Below the pieces are notes generated by a model, which worked only from the letters and a program-made list of their open reading frames with translations, did no database searches and was not told the origin of the DNA. The position numbers and the translations under genes are program-made. 64,000 bases of DNA from Arthrobacter sp. PvP023 (GTDB lineage: Bacteria > Actinomycetota > Actinomycetes > Actinomycetales > Micrococcaceae), in assembly GCF_017832975.1 (NCBI RefSeq), contig NZ_JAFIBI010000001.1, positions 620,001 through 684,000 of the forward strand, given 5' to 3'. Of this stretch, positions 53,120-62,518 are shown piece after piece. Positions within the stretch are counted from its first letter, which is position 1; each line of letters begins with the position of its first letter.

Positions 53120-54703
53120 GTGGAAAATTTTGGCATCGGCTCGTGGCTGCAACGGCGCCGCCCGAAGTCGGGCAACAAGGCAGCAATCATCGCCGGAGAC
53201 CGGGAGGTCAGCTACGAGCAACTGGCGGACCGCTCGGCCCGGCTTGCCAATGCCCTCCGTGACCGCGGCGTGGCCCGCGGGGACCGGGTGGCCTACCTGG
53301 GGGAGAACGATCCGTCCTTCCTGGAGACACTCTTCGCCTGCGGCCTGGCCGGAGCCGTCTTCGTCCCCCTGAACACGCGGCTGGCCCCGCCGGAAATCCA
53401 GTACCAGCTCCGCGACTGCGGTGCGGTGCTGCTGGTGCACGCGGCGAGCCTCTCGGACCTGGCGGTCCGCGGCGCGGACGGGACGGCGGCGGGCCGGCGG
53501 ATCGCCGTCGACGACGTGCCAGGAAAGCACGACGGCGGCGCTGCCGCTGCGCAGGGGCAGCAGCCGGCGGAACGCTACGAGGACGTGGTGGCGTCCGGCG
53601 CGGAGGCGGCACCGGACGAGCCGGTGGGCCTGGACGACGGCGCCATGATCCTCTACACCTCAGGCACCACCGGGCACCCCAAGGGCGCCCTGCTGACCCA
53701 CGGGAACATCACCTGGAACTGCATCAACGTGATTGTCGATTTCGACTTCGCCTCCACCGACGTGGCCCTGATGATCTCCCCGATGTTCCATGTGGCGTCG
53801 CTGGACATGGGCGTCCTGCCCACGCTGCTCAAGGGCGGGACCGTGGTCCTGGAACCCCGTTTCGATCCGCTGCGGACGCTTCAGCTCATCGAACGGCACC
53901 GGGCCACCACCATCAGCGGGGTGCCCACCACCTACCAGATGCTCTGCGAACACCCCGCCTGGGAAACCACGGACCTGAGCTCCCTGAACAAGCTGACCTG
54001 CGGCGGGTCGGCGGTGCCGCTGCGCGTGCTGAACGCCTACGAGAAGCGCGGGCTGCGCTTTTCGAACGGCTACGGGATGACCGAGACGGCGCCGGGCGCC
54101 ACCACGCTGCCGGCGGCACGGTCCCGGGACAAGGCCGGATCGTCCGGCCTGCCGCACTTCTTCACCGAGGTCCGGATAGCAGACCTCGCCGGACCTGAGG
54201 CGGAGCCGGCGGCGCCGGGCACAGTGGGGGAGATCCAGATCAAGGGCCCCAACGTCATCCACGAATACTGGAACCGGCCCGACGCGACGGCCGATTCCTA
54301 CACCGCGGACGGGTGGTTCAAGTCCGGCGACATGGGCTACAAGGACGGCGACGGCTTCGTGTTCATCTCGGACCGGCTCAAGGACATGATCATCTCCGGC
54401 GGCGAGAACATCTATCCGGCGGAAGTGGAGCAGGCCATCACCGAGCTGGAGGCCGTGGGCAGCGTCGCGGTGATCGGCGTGCCGGACGAGAAATGGGGCG
54501 AAGTGCCCCGGGCCGTGGTGCTCCTGCGGGAGGGGGCGCAGCTGAGCGAAGAGCAGCTGCGGGCGCACCTGGACGGCCGGCTGGCCCGCTACAAGATCCC
54601 CAAGTCGGTGGTGTTCGTGGACGAGATGCCGCGGACGGCAAGCGGCAAGATCAGGAAGGCGGACCTGCGGAAGCTGACCCCCGCGAACGGTCAGTTGCAG
54701 TAG
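53120..54703 (+). CDS. Acyl-CoA synthetase (AMP-forming)
   Basis: A 527-residue ANL-family ligase. The P-loop motif is ILYTSGTTGHPKGALLTHGN, the adenine-binding motif NGYGMTETAPG, the hinge region GWFKSGDMGYKDGDGFVFIS and the catalytic Lys in PRTASGKIRKADLR. It should activate the imported acid as a CoA thioester. GTG 53120 with AAAGGA upstream. The last codons (ANGQLQ) form the first copy of a short imperfect repeat that continues downstream. Confidence 0.9.
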   Translation: MENFGIGSWLQRRRPKSGNKAAIIAGDREVSYEQLADRSARLANALRDRGVARGDRVAYLGENDPSFLETLFACGLAGAVFVPLNTRLAPPEIQYQLRDCGAVLLVHAASLSDLAVRGADGTAAGRRIAVDDVPGKHDGGAAAAQGQQPAERYEDVVASGAEAAPDEPVGLDDGAMILYTSGTTGHPKGALLTHGNITWNCINVIVDFDFASTDVALMISPMFHVASLDMGVLPTLLKGGTVVLEPRFDPLRTLQLIERHRATTISGVPTTYQMLCEHPAWETTDLSSLNKLTCGGSAVPLRVLNAYEKRGLRFSNGYGMTETAPGATTLPAARSRDKAGSSGLPHFFTEVRIADLAGPEAEPAAPGTVGEIQIKGPNVIHEYWNRPDATADSYTADGWFKSGDMGYKDGDGFVFISDRLKDMIISGGENIYPAEVEQAITELEAVGSVAVIGVPDEKWGEVPRAVVLLREGAQLSEEQLRAHLDGRLARYKIPKSVVFVDEMPRTASGKIRKADLRKLTPANGQLQ

Positions 54704-54725
54704 CGCGAACGTGCAGTAGCGAGAA

Positions 54726-54759
54726 CGGGGCCGGGCGCGAACGGACAGTTGCGGCCCCG
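54726..54759 (+). terminator. Hairpin after the catabolic operon
   Basis: Perfect eight-base arms CGGGGCCG and CGGCCCCG around an 18-base loop that itself contains a copy of the GCGAACGG-CAGTTGC repeat. No T-tract, but the position after the last gene of the operon suits a terminator. Confidence 0.5.
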
Positions 54760-54793
54760 TCCCCGGACCGGGAATAATCTTCGTAGCTAGAGA

Positions 54794-54814
54794 CTTGAGT
54801 CAATTGCACTCAAC
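54794..54814 (+). promoter_or_regulatory. HAIR element (HspR operator)
   Basis: CTTGAGT-N7-ACTCAAC matches the HspR consensus CTTGAGT-N7-ACTCAAG at 13 of 14 fixed bases. It lies 18 bases before the Clp ATPase start, so heat shock or misfolded protein should induce that gene. Confidence 0.92.
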
Positions 54815-54832
54815 TTTACCTACGGAGGGTAC

Positions 54833-57412
54833 ATGCCAACGTTTTTTGGACCTGCCGGTACCGGCAGCGGTTCGTTTGACGAGTTCCTTGCGCGCTACCT
54901 GCAGGGCCAGCGCGCGGCCCGGTCCGGGCGCCCCACGGACATCACCCGGCTGCTGAGCCGCCGCACCCACGAAGTGCTCTCGCTCGCCGGCCAGTTCGCC
55001 GTGGACCTCGGACACGGCGATGTGGATGCCCTGCACATCCTGCGGACGATGGCCGGGGCGGAACCGGCCACCAGCTACGTGCGCCGCGCCGGGGCCGACC
55101 CCGCGGCAGTGGCCAAGGCGGCTGAAGAACGCCTGCCGGAGAAGTCCGGCCGGGCGGCGACAACCGCTCCTGCGCTGACACCGTCCGCGCAGCGCGCCCT
55201 GCTCGATGCCTACCAGGTGGCCCGGGCGTTCGGTTCAACCTACATCGACCCGGAGCACCTGTTCTTCGCGCTGGTGCTCAACCAGGACGCCCCCGCCGGG
55301 CAGGTTCTCGCCGCGGCCGGTGTCACGCCGGAGTCCTTCCAGGCCGGGGCACGTGAGGCGGCCGGCACCGAGCCGTCCGGAGCCGGCGCCCCGGAAGCTG
55401 CTGCATCCGCAGGCGCTCCCGGCGCCACTTCGGAAACTCCGACGCTGGACACCTACGGGACTGACCTGACGGCCCTGGCGCGCTCCGGCGGCCTTGACCC
55501 GGTCATCGGACGCTCCGACGAAACAGCCCAGACCATCGAGGTCCTTGCCCGGCGCACCAAGAACAATCCGGTGCTGATCGGCGAAGCGGGCGTGGGCAAG
55601 ACGGCCATCGTCGAGGGCCTTGCCCAGGCCATTGCCGCCGACACGGTGCCCGAACAGCTCCGCAACAAGCGGGTCATTTCGCTCGATCTCCCGGCCATGC
55701 TCGCTGGGACCCGCTACCGGGGCGACTTCGAAGAGCGGCTGACCAAGGCGATGGACGAAGTCACCGCGAACCCGGGTCAGTTCATCCTGTTCATCGACGA
55801 GCTACACACCGTCATCGGTGCAGGCGGCGCGGGCGAAGGCGGCATGGACGCGGGCAACATCCTGAAACCGCGGCTTGCCCGCGGCGAACTCCACGTGGTG
55901 GGAGCCACCACCCCGAACGAATACCGCAAGGTGGAGAAGGACCCCGCGTTCGAACGCCGCTTCCAGCCCGTGCAGGTAGGGGAGCCTTCCATCGAAGATG
56001 CCGTGCAGATCCTTTCCGGGTTGCGCGAGCGGTATGAAGAACACCACGGTGTCCGCTACACCGACGAGGCGGTCAGGGCCGCCGTCGAACTGTCCGCCCG
56101 CTACGTGACGGACCGGTTCCTTCCCGACAAGGCGATCGACCTTATCGACCAGGCCGGTGCCAGGCTGAGCCTCAAGCTCGGGTCCCGACAGGACGCTGCC
56201 GGCCTCCGCGAGCGGCTGGACGCGCTCGAGGAATCGAAGAACGCCGCCATTGCTGCGGAGGACTTCGAAGCGGCCTCCCGGTTCCGGGACGAAGCGAAAG
56301 CCCTGAAGGAGAAGCTCGACGGCGGCGCGGCCAGCCAGGAAGCCGACGGCGGCGGGTCCGTCGTCGTGGATGAAGCGGAGATCGCCGAGATCATCTCCCG
56401 CGCAACCGGCATCCCGGCAAGCCGGATCACCGAGGGTGACCGGGAACGCCTTGCCAGGCTGGAAGAAGACCTGCACCAGCGGGTGGTGGGTCAGGAGGAC
56501 GCCGTAAGTCTGATTGCGAAGTCCGTTCGCCGCAACCGCACGGGCATGGGTGCCGCAGGCAGGCCAATCGGCAGCTTCCTGTTCCTGGGCCCCACCGGTG
56601 TGGGCAAGACCGAACTCGCCAAAGCGCTGGCGGGCTCGCTCTTCGGCAGCGAGGACTCCATGATCCGCTTCGACATGAGCGAGTTCGGTGAACGGCATAC
56701 CGTGAGCCGCCTGGTTGGTGCCCCTCCGGGCTACGTGGGCTACGACGAGGCCGGGCAGCTGACCGAGCGGGTACGGCGCAATCCGTACTCGATCGTGCTG
56801 CTCGACGAGGTCGAGAAGGCCCACCCGGACGTGTTCAACCTCCTCCTGCAGGTCCTCGACGACGGACGCCTGACGGACGGGCACGGGCGCACCGTGGACT
56901 TCCGCAACACGGTGGTCATCATGACCTCGAACCTGGGCTCGGAGTTCCTGGCAAGCAAGGCGGGACCCACCGGGTTCACCGCGGCGGGAGAGGGAGGCGC
57001 GTTCGGGTCGGAGAAGGCCCTGCGTGACCGTGTGCTGGCGCGGCTACGTGAATCGATGCGGCCGGAGTTCCTTAACCGCATCGACGAGATCGTCCTGTTC
57101 CGCAAGCTCGACCAGGCCCAGCTGCGCCAGATCGTGCGGCTGATGCTGAACGAGACCGAAGCCCGCCTGCGCTCGCAGGGCATCGGTCTGGTAGTCAGCG
57201 AGGACGCGGTGGACTGGATTGCCGAGCGGGGCTACGAACCCGAATACGGTGCCCGGCCCATGCGGCGCGTGATCCAGCGCGAACTCGACGACCGGATCGC
57301 AGACCTGCTGGTGGGCTCAGGCCTCGCGGCCGGGGGACAGGTCACCGTCTCCACGGACGGGCCGGAGCTGGTGGTGGCTGCCGGCAGCGCGGAGGTTCCG
57401 CTGGCCGCCTAG
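54833..57412 (+). CDS. ClpC-like AAA+ unfoldase, HspR-controlled
   Basis: An 859-residue two-ring Clp ATPase. N-terminal repeats (residues 30-165) precede AAA1 ([22 protein letters not shown]) and AAA2 ([22 protein letters not shown]). Between them lies a short UVR-type middle region ([20 protein letters not shown]) instead of the long ClpB coiled coil, so it is ClpC-like. At the usual ClpP-docking loop it reads GPTGFTA, keeping Gly-Phe. It may feed ClpP or act alone. The Gly/Ala/Ser-rich N-domain linker is unusual. GGAGG precedes ATG 54833. Confidence 0.92.
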   Translation: MPTFFGPAGTGSGSFDEFLARYLQGQRAARSGRPTDITRLLSRRTHEVLSLAGQFAVDLGHGDVDALHILRTMAGAEPATSYVRRAGADPAAVAKAAEERLPEKSGRAATTAPALTPSAQRALLDAYQVARAFGSTYIDPEHLFFALVLNQDAPAGQVLAAAGVTPESFQAGAREAAGTEPSGAGAPEAAASAGAPGATSETPTLDTYGTDLTALARSGGLDPVIGRSDETAQTIEVLARRTKNNPVLIGEAGVGKTAIVEGLAQAIAADTVPEQLRNKRVISLDLPAMLAGTRYRGDFEERLTKAMDEVTANPGQFILFIDELHTVIGAGGAGEGGMDAGNILKPRLARGELHVVGATTPNEYRKVEKDPAFERRFQPVQVGEPSIEDAVQILSGLRERYEEHHGVRYTDEAVRAAVELSARYVTDRFLPDKAIDLIDQAGARLSLKLGSRQDAAGLRERLDALEESKNAAIAAEDFEAASRFRDEAKALKEKLDGGAASQEADGGGSVVVDEAEIAEIISRATGIPASRITEGDRERLARLEEDLHQRVVGQEDAVSLIAKSVRRNRTGMGAAGRPIGSFLFLGPTGVGKTELAKALAGSLFGSEDSMIRFDMSEFGERHTVSRLVGAPPGYVGYDEAGQLTERVRRNPYSIVLLDEVEKAHPDVFNLLLQVLDDGRLTDGHGRTVDFRNTVVIMTSNLGSEFLASKAGPTGFTAAGEGGAFGSEKALRDRVLARLRESMRPEFLNRIDEIVLFRKLDQAQLRQIVRLMLNETEARLRSQGIGLVVSEDAVDWIAERGYEPEYGARPMRRVIQRELDDRIADLLVGSGLAAGGQVTVSTDGPELVVAAGSAEVPLAA

Positions 57413-58036
57413 TTAGTGGATCAGCGCCAGCATGACGCCCACGGCCACGAAGAGCACCCCGAACGTCCGGTTCAGGATCTTCTGCCCGTGGGCGTTGTGC
57501 GTGAAGCGCTGGAAGGACTTGGCTGCGGCGGCGAAAAAGAACCACATCACCAGAATGTCGATGACCACCACGGTGGCGGTGAGGACGAGATACTGGGGCA
57601 GCAGCGGCTGCTCAGGCCTGATGAACTGGGGCATGAAGGCCAGGAAGAAAACGACGGCCTTGGGGTTCAACAGATTGACCCACAGGCCCCGGCGGAACAT
57701 GGATGCTGCCGGTTCATTCCGGAGCTCGGCTGCCTTCTCCTGGTCCAGGTCCGGCTTGTGCAGGAACTGCCGGATGCCCAGATAGACCAGGTAGGCCGCG
57801 CCGGCGTAGCGGATCACGTTGAATGCCACCGGCGAGCTTGCCACCAGGACACCCACGCCCAGGGCCACGATCAGTACGTGGATCACCAGTGCAGCCTGCT
57901 GGCCCAGGATTCCCCAGATTGACCGCCGGAAACCCGAATTCAGCGAGTTGCTCATGGTGTTGATGGCACCCGCTCCGGGGGTGAAGCTGATCAGGACGCC
58001 GGCGCCGGCCAGGGCCAGCCAAAGGGAGGGTTGCAC
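57413..58036 (-). CDS. LysE/RhtB-family amino acid exporter
   Basis: A 207-residue membrane protein with about six helices; LISFTPGAGAINTMSNSLNS and GLWVNLLNPKAVVFFLAFMP are LysE/RhtB signatures. It probably exports a small amino acid or derivative. The assigned GTG 58036 sits almost on its GGAGGG sequence, so the exact start is uncertain. Its stop codon abuts the Clp gene stop on the other strand with no base between. Confidence 0.88.
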   Translation of the reverse strand: MQPSLWLALAGAGVLISFTPGAGAINTMSNSLNSGFRRSIWGILGQQAALVIHVLIVALGVGVLVASSPVAFNVIRYAGAAYLVYLGIRQFLHKPDLDQEKAAELRNEPAASMFRRGLWVNLLNPKAVVFFLAFMPQFIRPEQPLLPQYLVLTATVVVIDILVMWFFFAAAAKSFQRFTHNAHGQKILNRTFGVLFVAVGVMLALIH

Positions 58037-58045
58037 CCCTCCAGT

Positions 58046-58609
58046 TTAGGGGCGCTGGCCTGAGGGGCGGACGCCATAGCTGAGGATCATGTTCCCCTTG
58101 CTGGTCCGCTGCGAATCCTGCAGCTCCAGCCGCGTCACCGGGTCCCCGTCCTCAAACAGCCGCCGGCCGCTCCCGGCAATGACCGGGTGCACCATGAGCA
58201 TCAGCGAGTCGAGCAGCCCCGCGAACAGGAGTTGCCGGGTCAGCGAGATGCTGGCGAACACGGCAATTTCGCCGCCGTCGCCGTTCTTGAGGTTGGCTAC
58301 GAACTCCTCGAGCGGTGCGTCCATGAGCCGGGAATTCTGCCATGAGAGTTCGCCCGACAAAGTCCTGGAGGCCACGAACTTCTGCAGGGGATTGATGAAC
58401 GCGCCAAAGTCGGCGTCAGCGGCCGCGCCGGGCCAGTAGCCGGCCCACTGCTCGTAGCCCGCCCGGCCCAGGAGTCCGGTTTCCACCCGGGCCATCATGT
58501 CGTTCATCCCGGCGCCGAGTTCCTCATCGAAACTGTCGAACTGCCAAAGATTGGGGGATTCAACCACCCCGTCCACAGAGTAGAAAAGGCCGGCGGTCAA
58601 CTTGCGCAT
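58046..58609 (-). CDS. Dihydrofolate reductase family (RibD C-terminal domain) protein
   Basis: A 187-residue RibD_C/YyaP-like protein: KLTAGLFYSVDGVVESPNLW at the start and LMLMVHPVIAGSGRRLFED near the end are typical. These proteins share the DHFR fold and probably reduce an unknown substrate with NADPH. GAGGAG precedes ATG 58609. It lies nine bases from the LysE gene, in the same direction. Confidence 0.87.
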   Translation of the reverse strand: MRKLTAGLFYSVDGVVESPNLWQFDSFDEELGAGMNDMMARVETGLLGRAGYEQWAGYWPGAAADADFGAFINPLQKFVASRTLSGELSWQNSRLMDAPLEEFVANLKNGDGGEIAVFASISLTRQLLFAGLLDSLMLMVHPVIAGSGRRLFEDGDPVTRLELQDSQRTSKGNMILSYGVRPSGQRP

Positions 58610-58662
58610 GGGGATTCTCCTCGCTGATGGTCTTCCTGCATCCTAGGTACGGGCGCAGCCAC

Positions 58663-59478
58663 CTATGCCCGCGCGATGACTTCGCCGTTGGGGATCAGGA
58701 ACCAGCCGTCGTCGGTGGAACCCCAGCGGTGCCAGCCCGCGGAAATCCGGGCAAGGTCGGCGGCGTTGGCGAAGCCGTATTCCAGGGCCTGGTCCGCGAA
58801 CGCCGAATGCAGCACGCGCTCGCCCCAGACCCGGGCCTGCCAGCGGCGCTGCTGGCCTGTGGCATACAACCAGTTGCTGCTGGAGGGGGCCACGTCCGTG
58901 AACCCTGCGGCCTGCGCCCACGAGACCAGCCGGCGTCCGGCGTCGGGTTCCGCGCCGTTGCGGCGGGCAATGCGCTGGTACAGCTCCATCCATTCGTCCA
59001 GTTCCGGGACGGCGGGGTACCAGCTCATGCCGTGGAAATCGGCGTCGCGCACGGCCACGATGCCTCCCGGCTTGGCGACCCGGCGCATTTCGCGCAGGGC
59101 CTCCACGGGGTCCGTCAGGTGCTGGAGCACCTGGTGGGCGTGGACGACGTCGAACGTTTCGTCGTCGAAATCCAGGTCGTAGATGTTTCCGGCCACGAAC
59201 CCGACGTTCTCCACGCCGCGTTCGGCCGCAAGCGCGGCGGCGTGTGCGATCACGTCAGGGGCGCGGTCCAGCCCGGTGACCTGCCCCGGCGCCACGAGGC
59301 CGGCGAAGTCGCAGGTGATGCTGCCCGGTCCGCAGCCCACATCCAGCACAGAAGTGCCCGGGGTGAGGTACGGGATCACGAACGCGGCGGAATTTTCTGC
59401 GGTCCGTGAGGCATGGGCGCGGACCACGGACTCGTGGTGTCCGTGCGTGTACACGTCTTCAGGCTGCTGTGCACTCAT
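58663..59478 (-). CDS. Class I SAM-dependent methyltransferase
   Basis: A 271-residue UbiE-like methyltransferase. SAM motif I is VLDVGCGPGSIT (about residue 45), motif II includes VTGLDRAPDVI, and FDVVHAHQVLQHLTDPVEAL follows. A C-terminal region with many Trp residues may bind the acceptor. The acceptor is unknown. No strong ribosome site is seen before ATG 59478. Confidence 0.87.
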   Translation of the reverse strand: MSAQQPEDVYTHGHHESVVRAHASRTAENSAAFVIPYLTPGTSVLDVGCGPGSITCDFAGLVAPGQVTGLDRAPDVIAHAAALAAERGVENVGFVAGNIYDLDFDDETFDVVHAHQVLQHLTDPVEALREMRRVAKPGGIVAVRDADFHGMSWYPAVPELDEWMELYQRIARRNGAEPDAGRRLVSWAQAAGFTDVAPSSSNWLYATGQQRRWQARVWGERVLHSAFADQALEYGFANAADLARISAGWHRWGSTDDGWFLIPNGEVIARA

Positions 59479-59541
59479 AAGGAAACGCTACCGCTCTGCC
59501 GGGAAAATGCGCGGCAATCGAGCGAACCAAAACAGGCCCCG

Positions 59542-60069
59542 TTATTCCGGCGCCGCCACACCAGGTCCCGTTTGCCCGGCCGTACCCGGCTCCGCCGCTT
59601 CCTGTGCCGCGCGGATAGTCGCCCGGGTCATGGATTCCATGAAGCGTGCCGCCACCTCGAGCTCCGCGGGCGAGAATTCAGCCATGGCCGCGCCCATGTG
59701 GCGGGCCAGCGGGAGGAACATGGCGCCGCCGTCACGGTAGGCCTTGGGCGTCATCCGGAGCTGGACCTGCCGGCGGTCGGAGCCCAGCCGCTCGCGGACC
59801 ACATGGCCGGACTGGTCCAGCCGGTCGATCAAAGCTGTGGTGGCGGGGGAGCTGAGGTGGAGTTCCTTCCGCAGGACGCCGGGTGTGACCACCGTGCCCT
59901 TGGCGGCATGCCGCATGATGACGGCCAGGGCGTTCAGGTCCGTGCGATGCATGTCATTCCGCCCGCCCGCTGTGTCCACGTAGCGGTTGGCTTCCAGCGT
60001 GAACTCCTGAAGCAGCAACACGAGCGCCGGGGGGCCGCCGGGAGTGCCGACTGCGTCGTCGTCTGCCAT
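59542..60069 (-). CDS. MarR-family regulator, divergent from an MMPL exporter
   Basis: A 175-residue MarR protein: MHRTDLNALAVIMRHAAKGT, recognition helix LRKELHLSSPATTALIDRLD, wing GHVVRERLGSDRRQVQLRM. ATG 60069 is preferred to 60081 because GGAGG lies five bases upstream. It is divergent from the MMPL gene, and a perfect palindrome at 60220-60240 lies between them. Confidence 0.9.
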   Translation of the reverse strand: MADDDAVGTPGGPPALVLLLQEFTLEANRYVDTAGGRNDMHRTDLNALAVIMRHAAKGTVVTPGVLRKELHLSSPATTALIDRLDQSGHVVRERLGSDRRQVQLRMTPKAYRDGGAMFLPLARHMGAAMAEFSPAELEVAARFMESMTRATIRAAQEAAEPGTAGQTGPGVAAPE

Positions 60070-60219
60070 CCCTGCCTCCATCTATTCCCGGGCTGTTCTT
60101 TACGGCTGCCGTCCTGAGGATCTTACTTCAGCCCGATGATCCGTCAGCCTGACGTTGCCTCAGGGCCGGGCGGTCATCCCCGTCAGGGAGGAGATCTTCA
60201 AAACAAGCTAGTCTGGCAC

Positions 60220-60240
60220 TTATCTCCACAGCGGAGATAA
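60220..60240. promoter_or_regulatory. Candidate MarR operator before the MMPL gene
   Basis: TTATCTCC-ACAGC-GGAGATAA is a perfect inverted repeat with eight-base arms in the 219-base divergent region, 49 bases before the MMPL start. Size and symmetry suit a MarR dimer. Confidence 0.75.
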
Positions 60241-60288
60241 TCTATGCTGGAATCAACTCTACTCCGTCCACGACCTCCAGAAGGAACC

Positions 60289-62505
60289 ATGAAACCCAAA
60301 CCCCGCTCCCGGGAGCGCGTCCCGTTCTGGCTGCGATGGCTGGTGCCCGTCCTGCTTGTGCTTACCTGGCTGGCCATCGCCGGTGTTGGCGGCCCCACGT
60401 TCGGCCGGTTGGAGGAAGTGTCCTCGAACGACCAGGCCTCGTTCCTGCCCTCCGGTGCGGAAGCCACGGAGGCCCAGGACTGGCAGGCCAAGTTCAGGGA
60501 CTCGGACGAGATCCCGGCTGTCATCGTCATTGAAAACGATTCCGCTCTTACGCCTGCCCAGCTGGGTGAGGCTGCCGCCCTCAAGGCCAAGCTTGAGGAG
60601 TTGCAAGCAGGCGGCGCGGTCATCGGGCCCATCCCGTCGGAGGACGGGAAAGCGGTTCAGTTCCTGGTGCCCATTTCATCCTCGGGCGAGGTCAAGGAGA
60701 TCGTCCAGGAGCTCCGGGACGAGGTCAAGGCATCGGCCCCGGAAGGAACGCAGACCTTCGTGACCGGCCCCGCGGGACTGACCGCTGACCTGGTGAGCGC
60801 CTTTGCCGGAATTGACGGCATCCTGCTGCTCGTGGCCCTTGGGGCCGTCTTTGTCATCCTCTTAATTGTCTACCGCTCCTTGCTGCTGCCGATTGCCGTG
60901 CTCTTCACTTCAGTGTTTGCGCTCTGTGCAGCCATCCTGCTGGTTTTCGGGATGGCCAAGCTCGGCTGGATCCAGCTGAACGGCCAAAGCCAGGGCATCC
61001 TCTCCATCCTGGTCATCGGTGCTGCAACGGACTACGCGCTGTTGTATGTGGCCAGATTCCGCGAGGCGCTGACCCACACCACCAACCGCACCGCCGCCGT
61101 CCTTACGGCATGGAAGGCCTCTTTCGAGCCCATCCTCGCCTCCGGCGCCACCGTGATCATCGCCCTGCTGTGCCTGCTGTTTTCCGATCTCAACTCCAAC
61201 AAGGCCCTTGGGCCGGTGGCGGCAGCCGGCATCCTGTGTTCGCTCTTTGCAGCCCTCACGCTGCTCCCTGCCTTGATGGCGTTGCTGGGCCGTACGGCCT
61301 TCTGGCCGTTCCGGCCCAAGCTGGTGCCCGAGGCCGAACGTGAACCTCAGTTCGTCACCGGCCTTGAGGGCCAGAAGGGGCTGTGGCGCGCTACCGGTTC
61401 CCTCGTGTCCCGCCGGCCACGGACTGTCTGGGTTGCCTCCGTGCTGCTTCTCCTGGTGGCGTCCGCAGGCATCCTGCAGCTCAAAGCCAACGGTGTGTCC
61501 CAAACCGACGTCATCCTCACCGCCTCCAACGCGGTGGACGGCCAGGGCGCCCTGGCGCGCCATTTCGACGCCGGCTCCGGCAGTCCCGCGGTGATTGTCG
61601 CCGACGAAGCGAAGGCGCAGGAGGTGCTGGACAAGACCAGGGCGACTGACGGCGTCGGCGACGCCTACCTCCTGGGTGAAGGAAGTGTTCCGATCACAGG
61701 CGCCCCGGGTGCCCCGAGCGCGCCCGATGTCCGCGAGGGGAAGGTGCTGATCAATGCAACGCTGAACTACGCGGCCGATTCCAGTGACGCCGAGAACGTC
61801 GTGGTGAAGCTCCGGGAAGACCTCAAGAAGATCGACGCCGGCGCGCTGGTGGGCGGCGTGACCGCCACGGCCCTGGACACCAACACCACTGCCCAGCGCG
61901 ACCTGGTGGTCATCATCCCCGTGGTGCTCGCCGTCATCCTGGTGATCCTCATTCTGCTGCTGCGCTCGGTGCTGGCCCCGGTCCTGCTGGTGGCCTCGGT
62001 GGTTCTTTCCTACGCCGCCGCCATGGGCGTATCGGCACTCGTGTTCAACAACATCTTCGGGTTCCCGGGCGCCGATGCCACGGTGCCGCTGTTCGGCTTC
62101 GTGTTCCTGGTGGCCCTGGGCGTGGACTACAACATCTTCCTGATGAGCCGGGTCCGGGAGGAATCACTCAAGCACGGAACCAGGCCCGGAATCCTGAGGG
62201 GCCTCGGAGTGACGGGCGGCGTCATTACGTCCGCGGGCGTGGTCCTCGCCGCGACCTTTGCGGCGCTGGGCGTCATCCCCATCATGTTCCTGGTCCAGCT
62301 CGCCTTTATCGTGGCCTTCGGCGTCCTGCTGGACACCGTACTGGTCCGTTCGCTGCTGGTCCCGGCGCTTTCCTACGATCTGGGCCGGCGGATCTGGTGG
62401 CCGAGCAAGCCGGGGCGGCTGGAGGAAGACGAACGCGCGCTCGCCGGCTCGCGCGGCGACGAGGGCAGCCTGGAGACCGACCTGGAGGGCGCCGGGCGCA
62501 GGTAG
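60289..62505 (+). CDS. MMPL-family RND transporter
   Basis: A 738-residue protein with two halves, each with one helix, a large outer loop and five helices. GAATDYALLYVARFREAL in the first half and ALGVDYNIFLMSRVREESLK in the second carry the Asp-Tyr pairs that relay protons in MmpL proteins. Such proteins export lipids or drugs. ATG 60289 has AAGGA upstream, and is preferred to ATG 60244. The MarR gene and palindrome suggest induction by the exported compound. Confidence 0.92.
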   Translation: MKPKPRSRERVPFWLRWLVPVLLVLTWLAIAGVGGPTFGRLEEVSSNDQASFLPSGAEATEAQDWQAKFRDSDEIPAVIVIENDSALTPAQLGEAAALKAKLEELQAGGAVIGPIPSEDGKAVQFLVPISSSGEVKEIVQELRDEVKASAPEGTQTFVTGPAGLTADLVSAFAGIDGILLLVALGAVFVILLIVYRSLLLPIAVLFTSVFALCAAILLVFGMAKLGWIQLNGQSQGILSILVIGAATDYALLYVARFREALTHTTNRTAAVLTAWKASFEPILASGATVIIALLCLLFSDLNSNKALGPVAAAGILCSLFAALTLLPALMALLGRTAFWPFRPKLVPEAEREPQFVTGLEGQKGLWRATGSLVSRRPRTVWVASVLLLLVASAGILQLKANGVSQTDVILTASNAVDGQGALARHFDAGSGSPAVIVADEAKAQEVLDKTRATDGVGDAYLLGEGSVPITGAPGAPSAPDVREGKVLINATLNYAADSSDAENVVVKLREDLKKIDAGALVGGVTATALDTNTTAQRDLVVIIPVVLAVILVILILLLRSVLAPVLLVASVVLSYAAAMGVSALVFNNIFGFPGADATVPLFGFVFLVALGVDYNIFLMSRVREESLKHGTRPGILRGLGVTGGVITSAGVVLAATFAALGVIPIMFLVQLAFIVAFGVLLDTVLVRSLLVPALSYDLGRRIWWPSKPGRLEEDERALAGSRGDEGSLETDLEGAGRR

Positions 62506-62518
62506 TCGCGCTGCGGCG

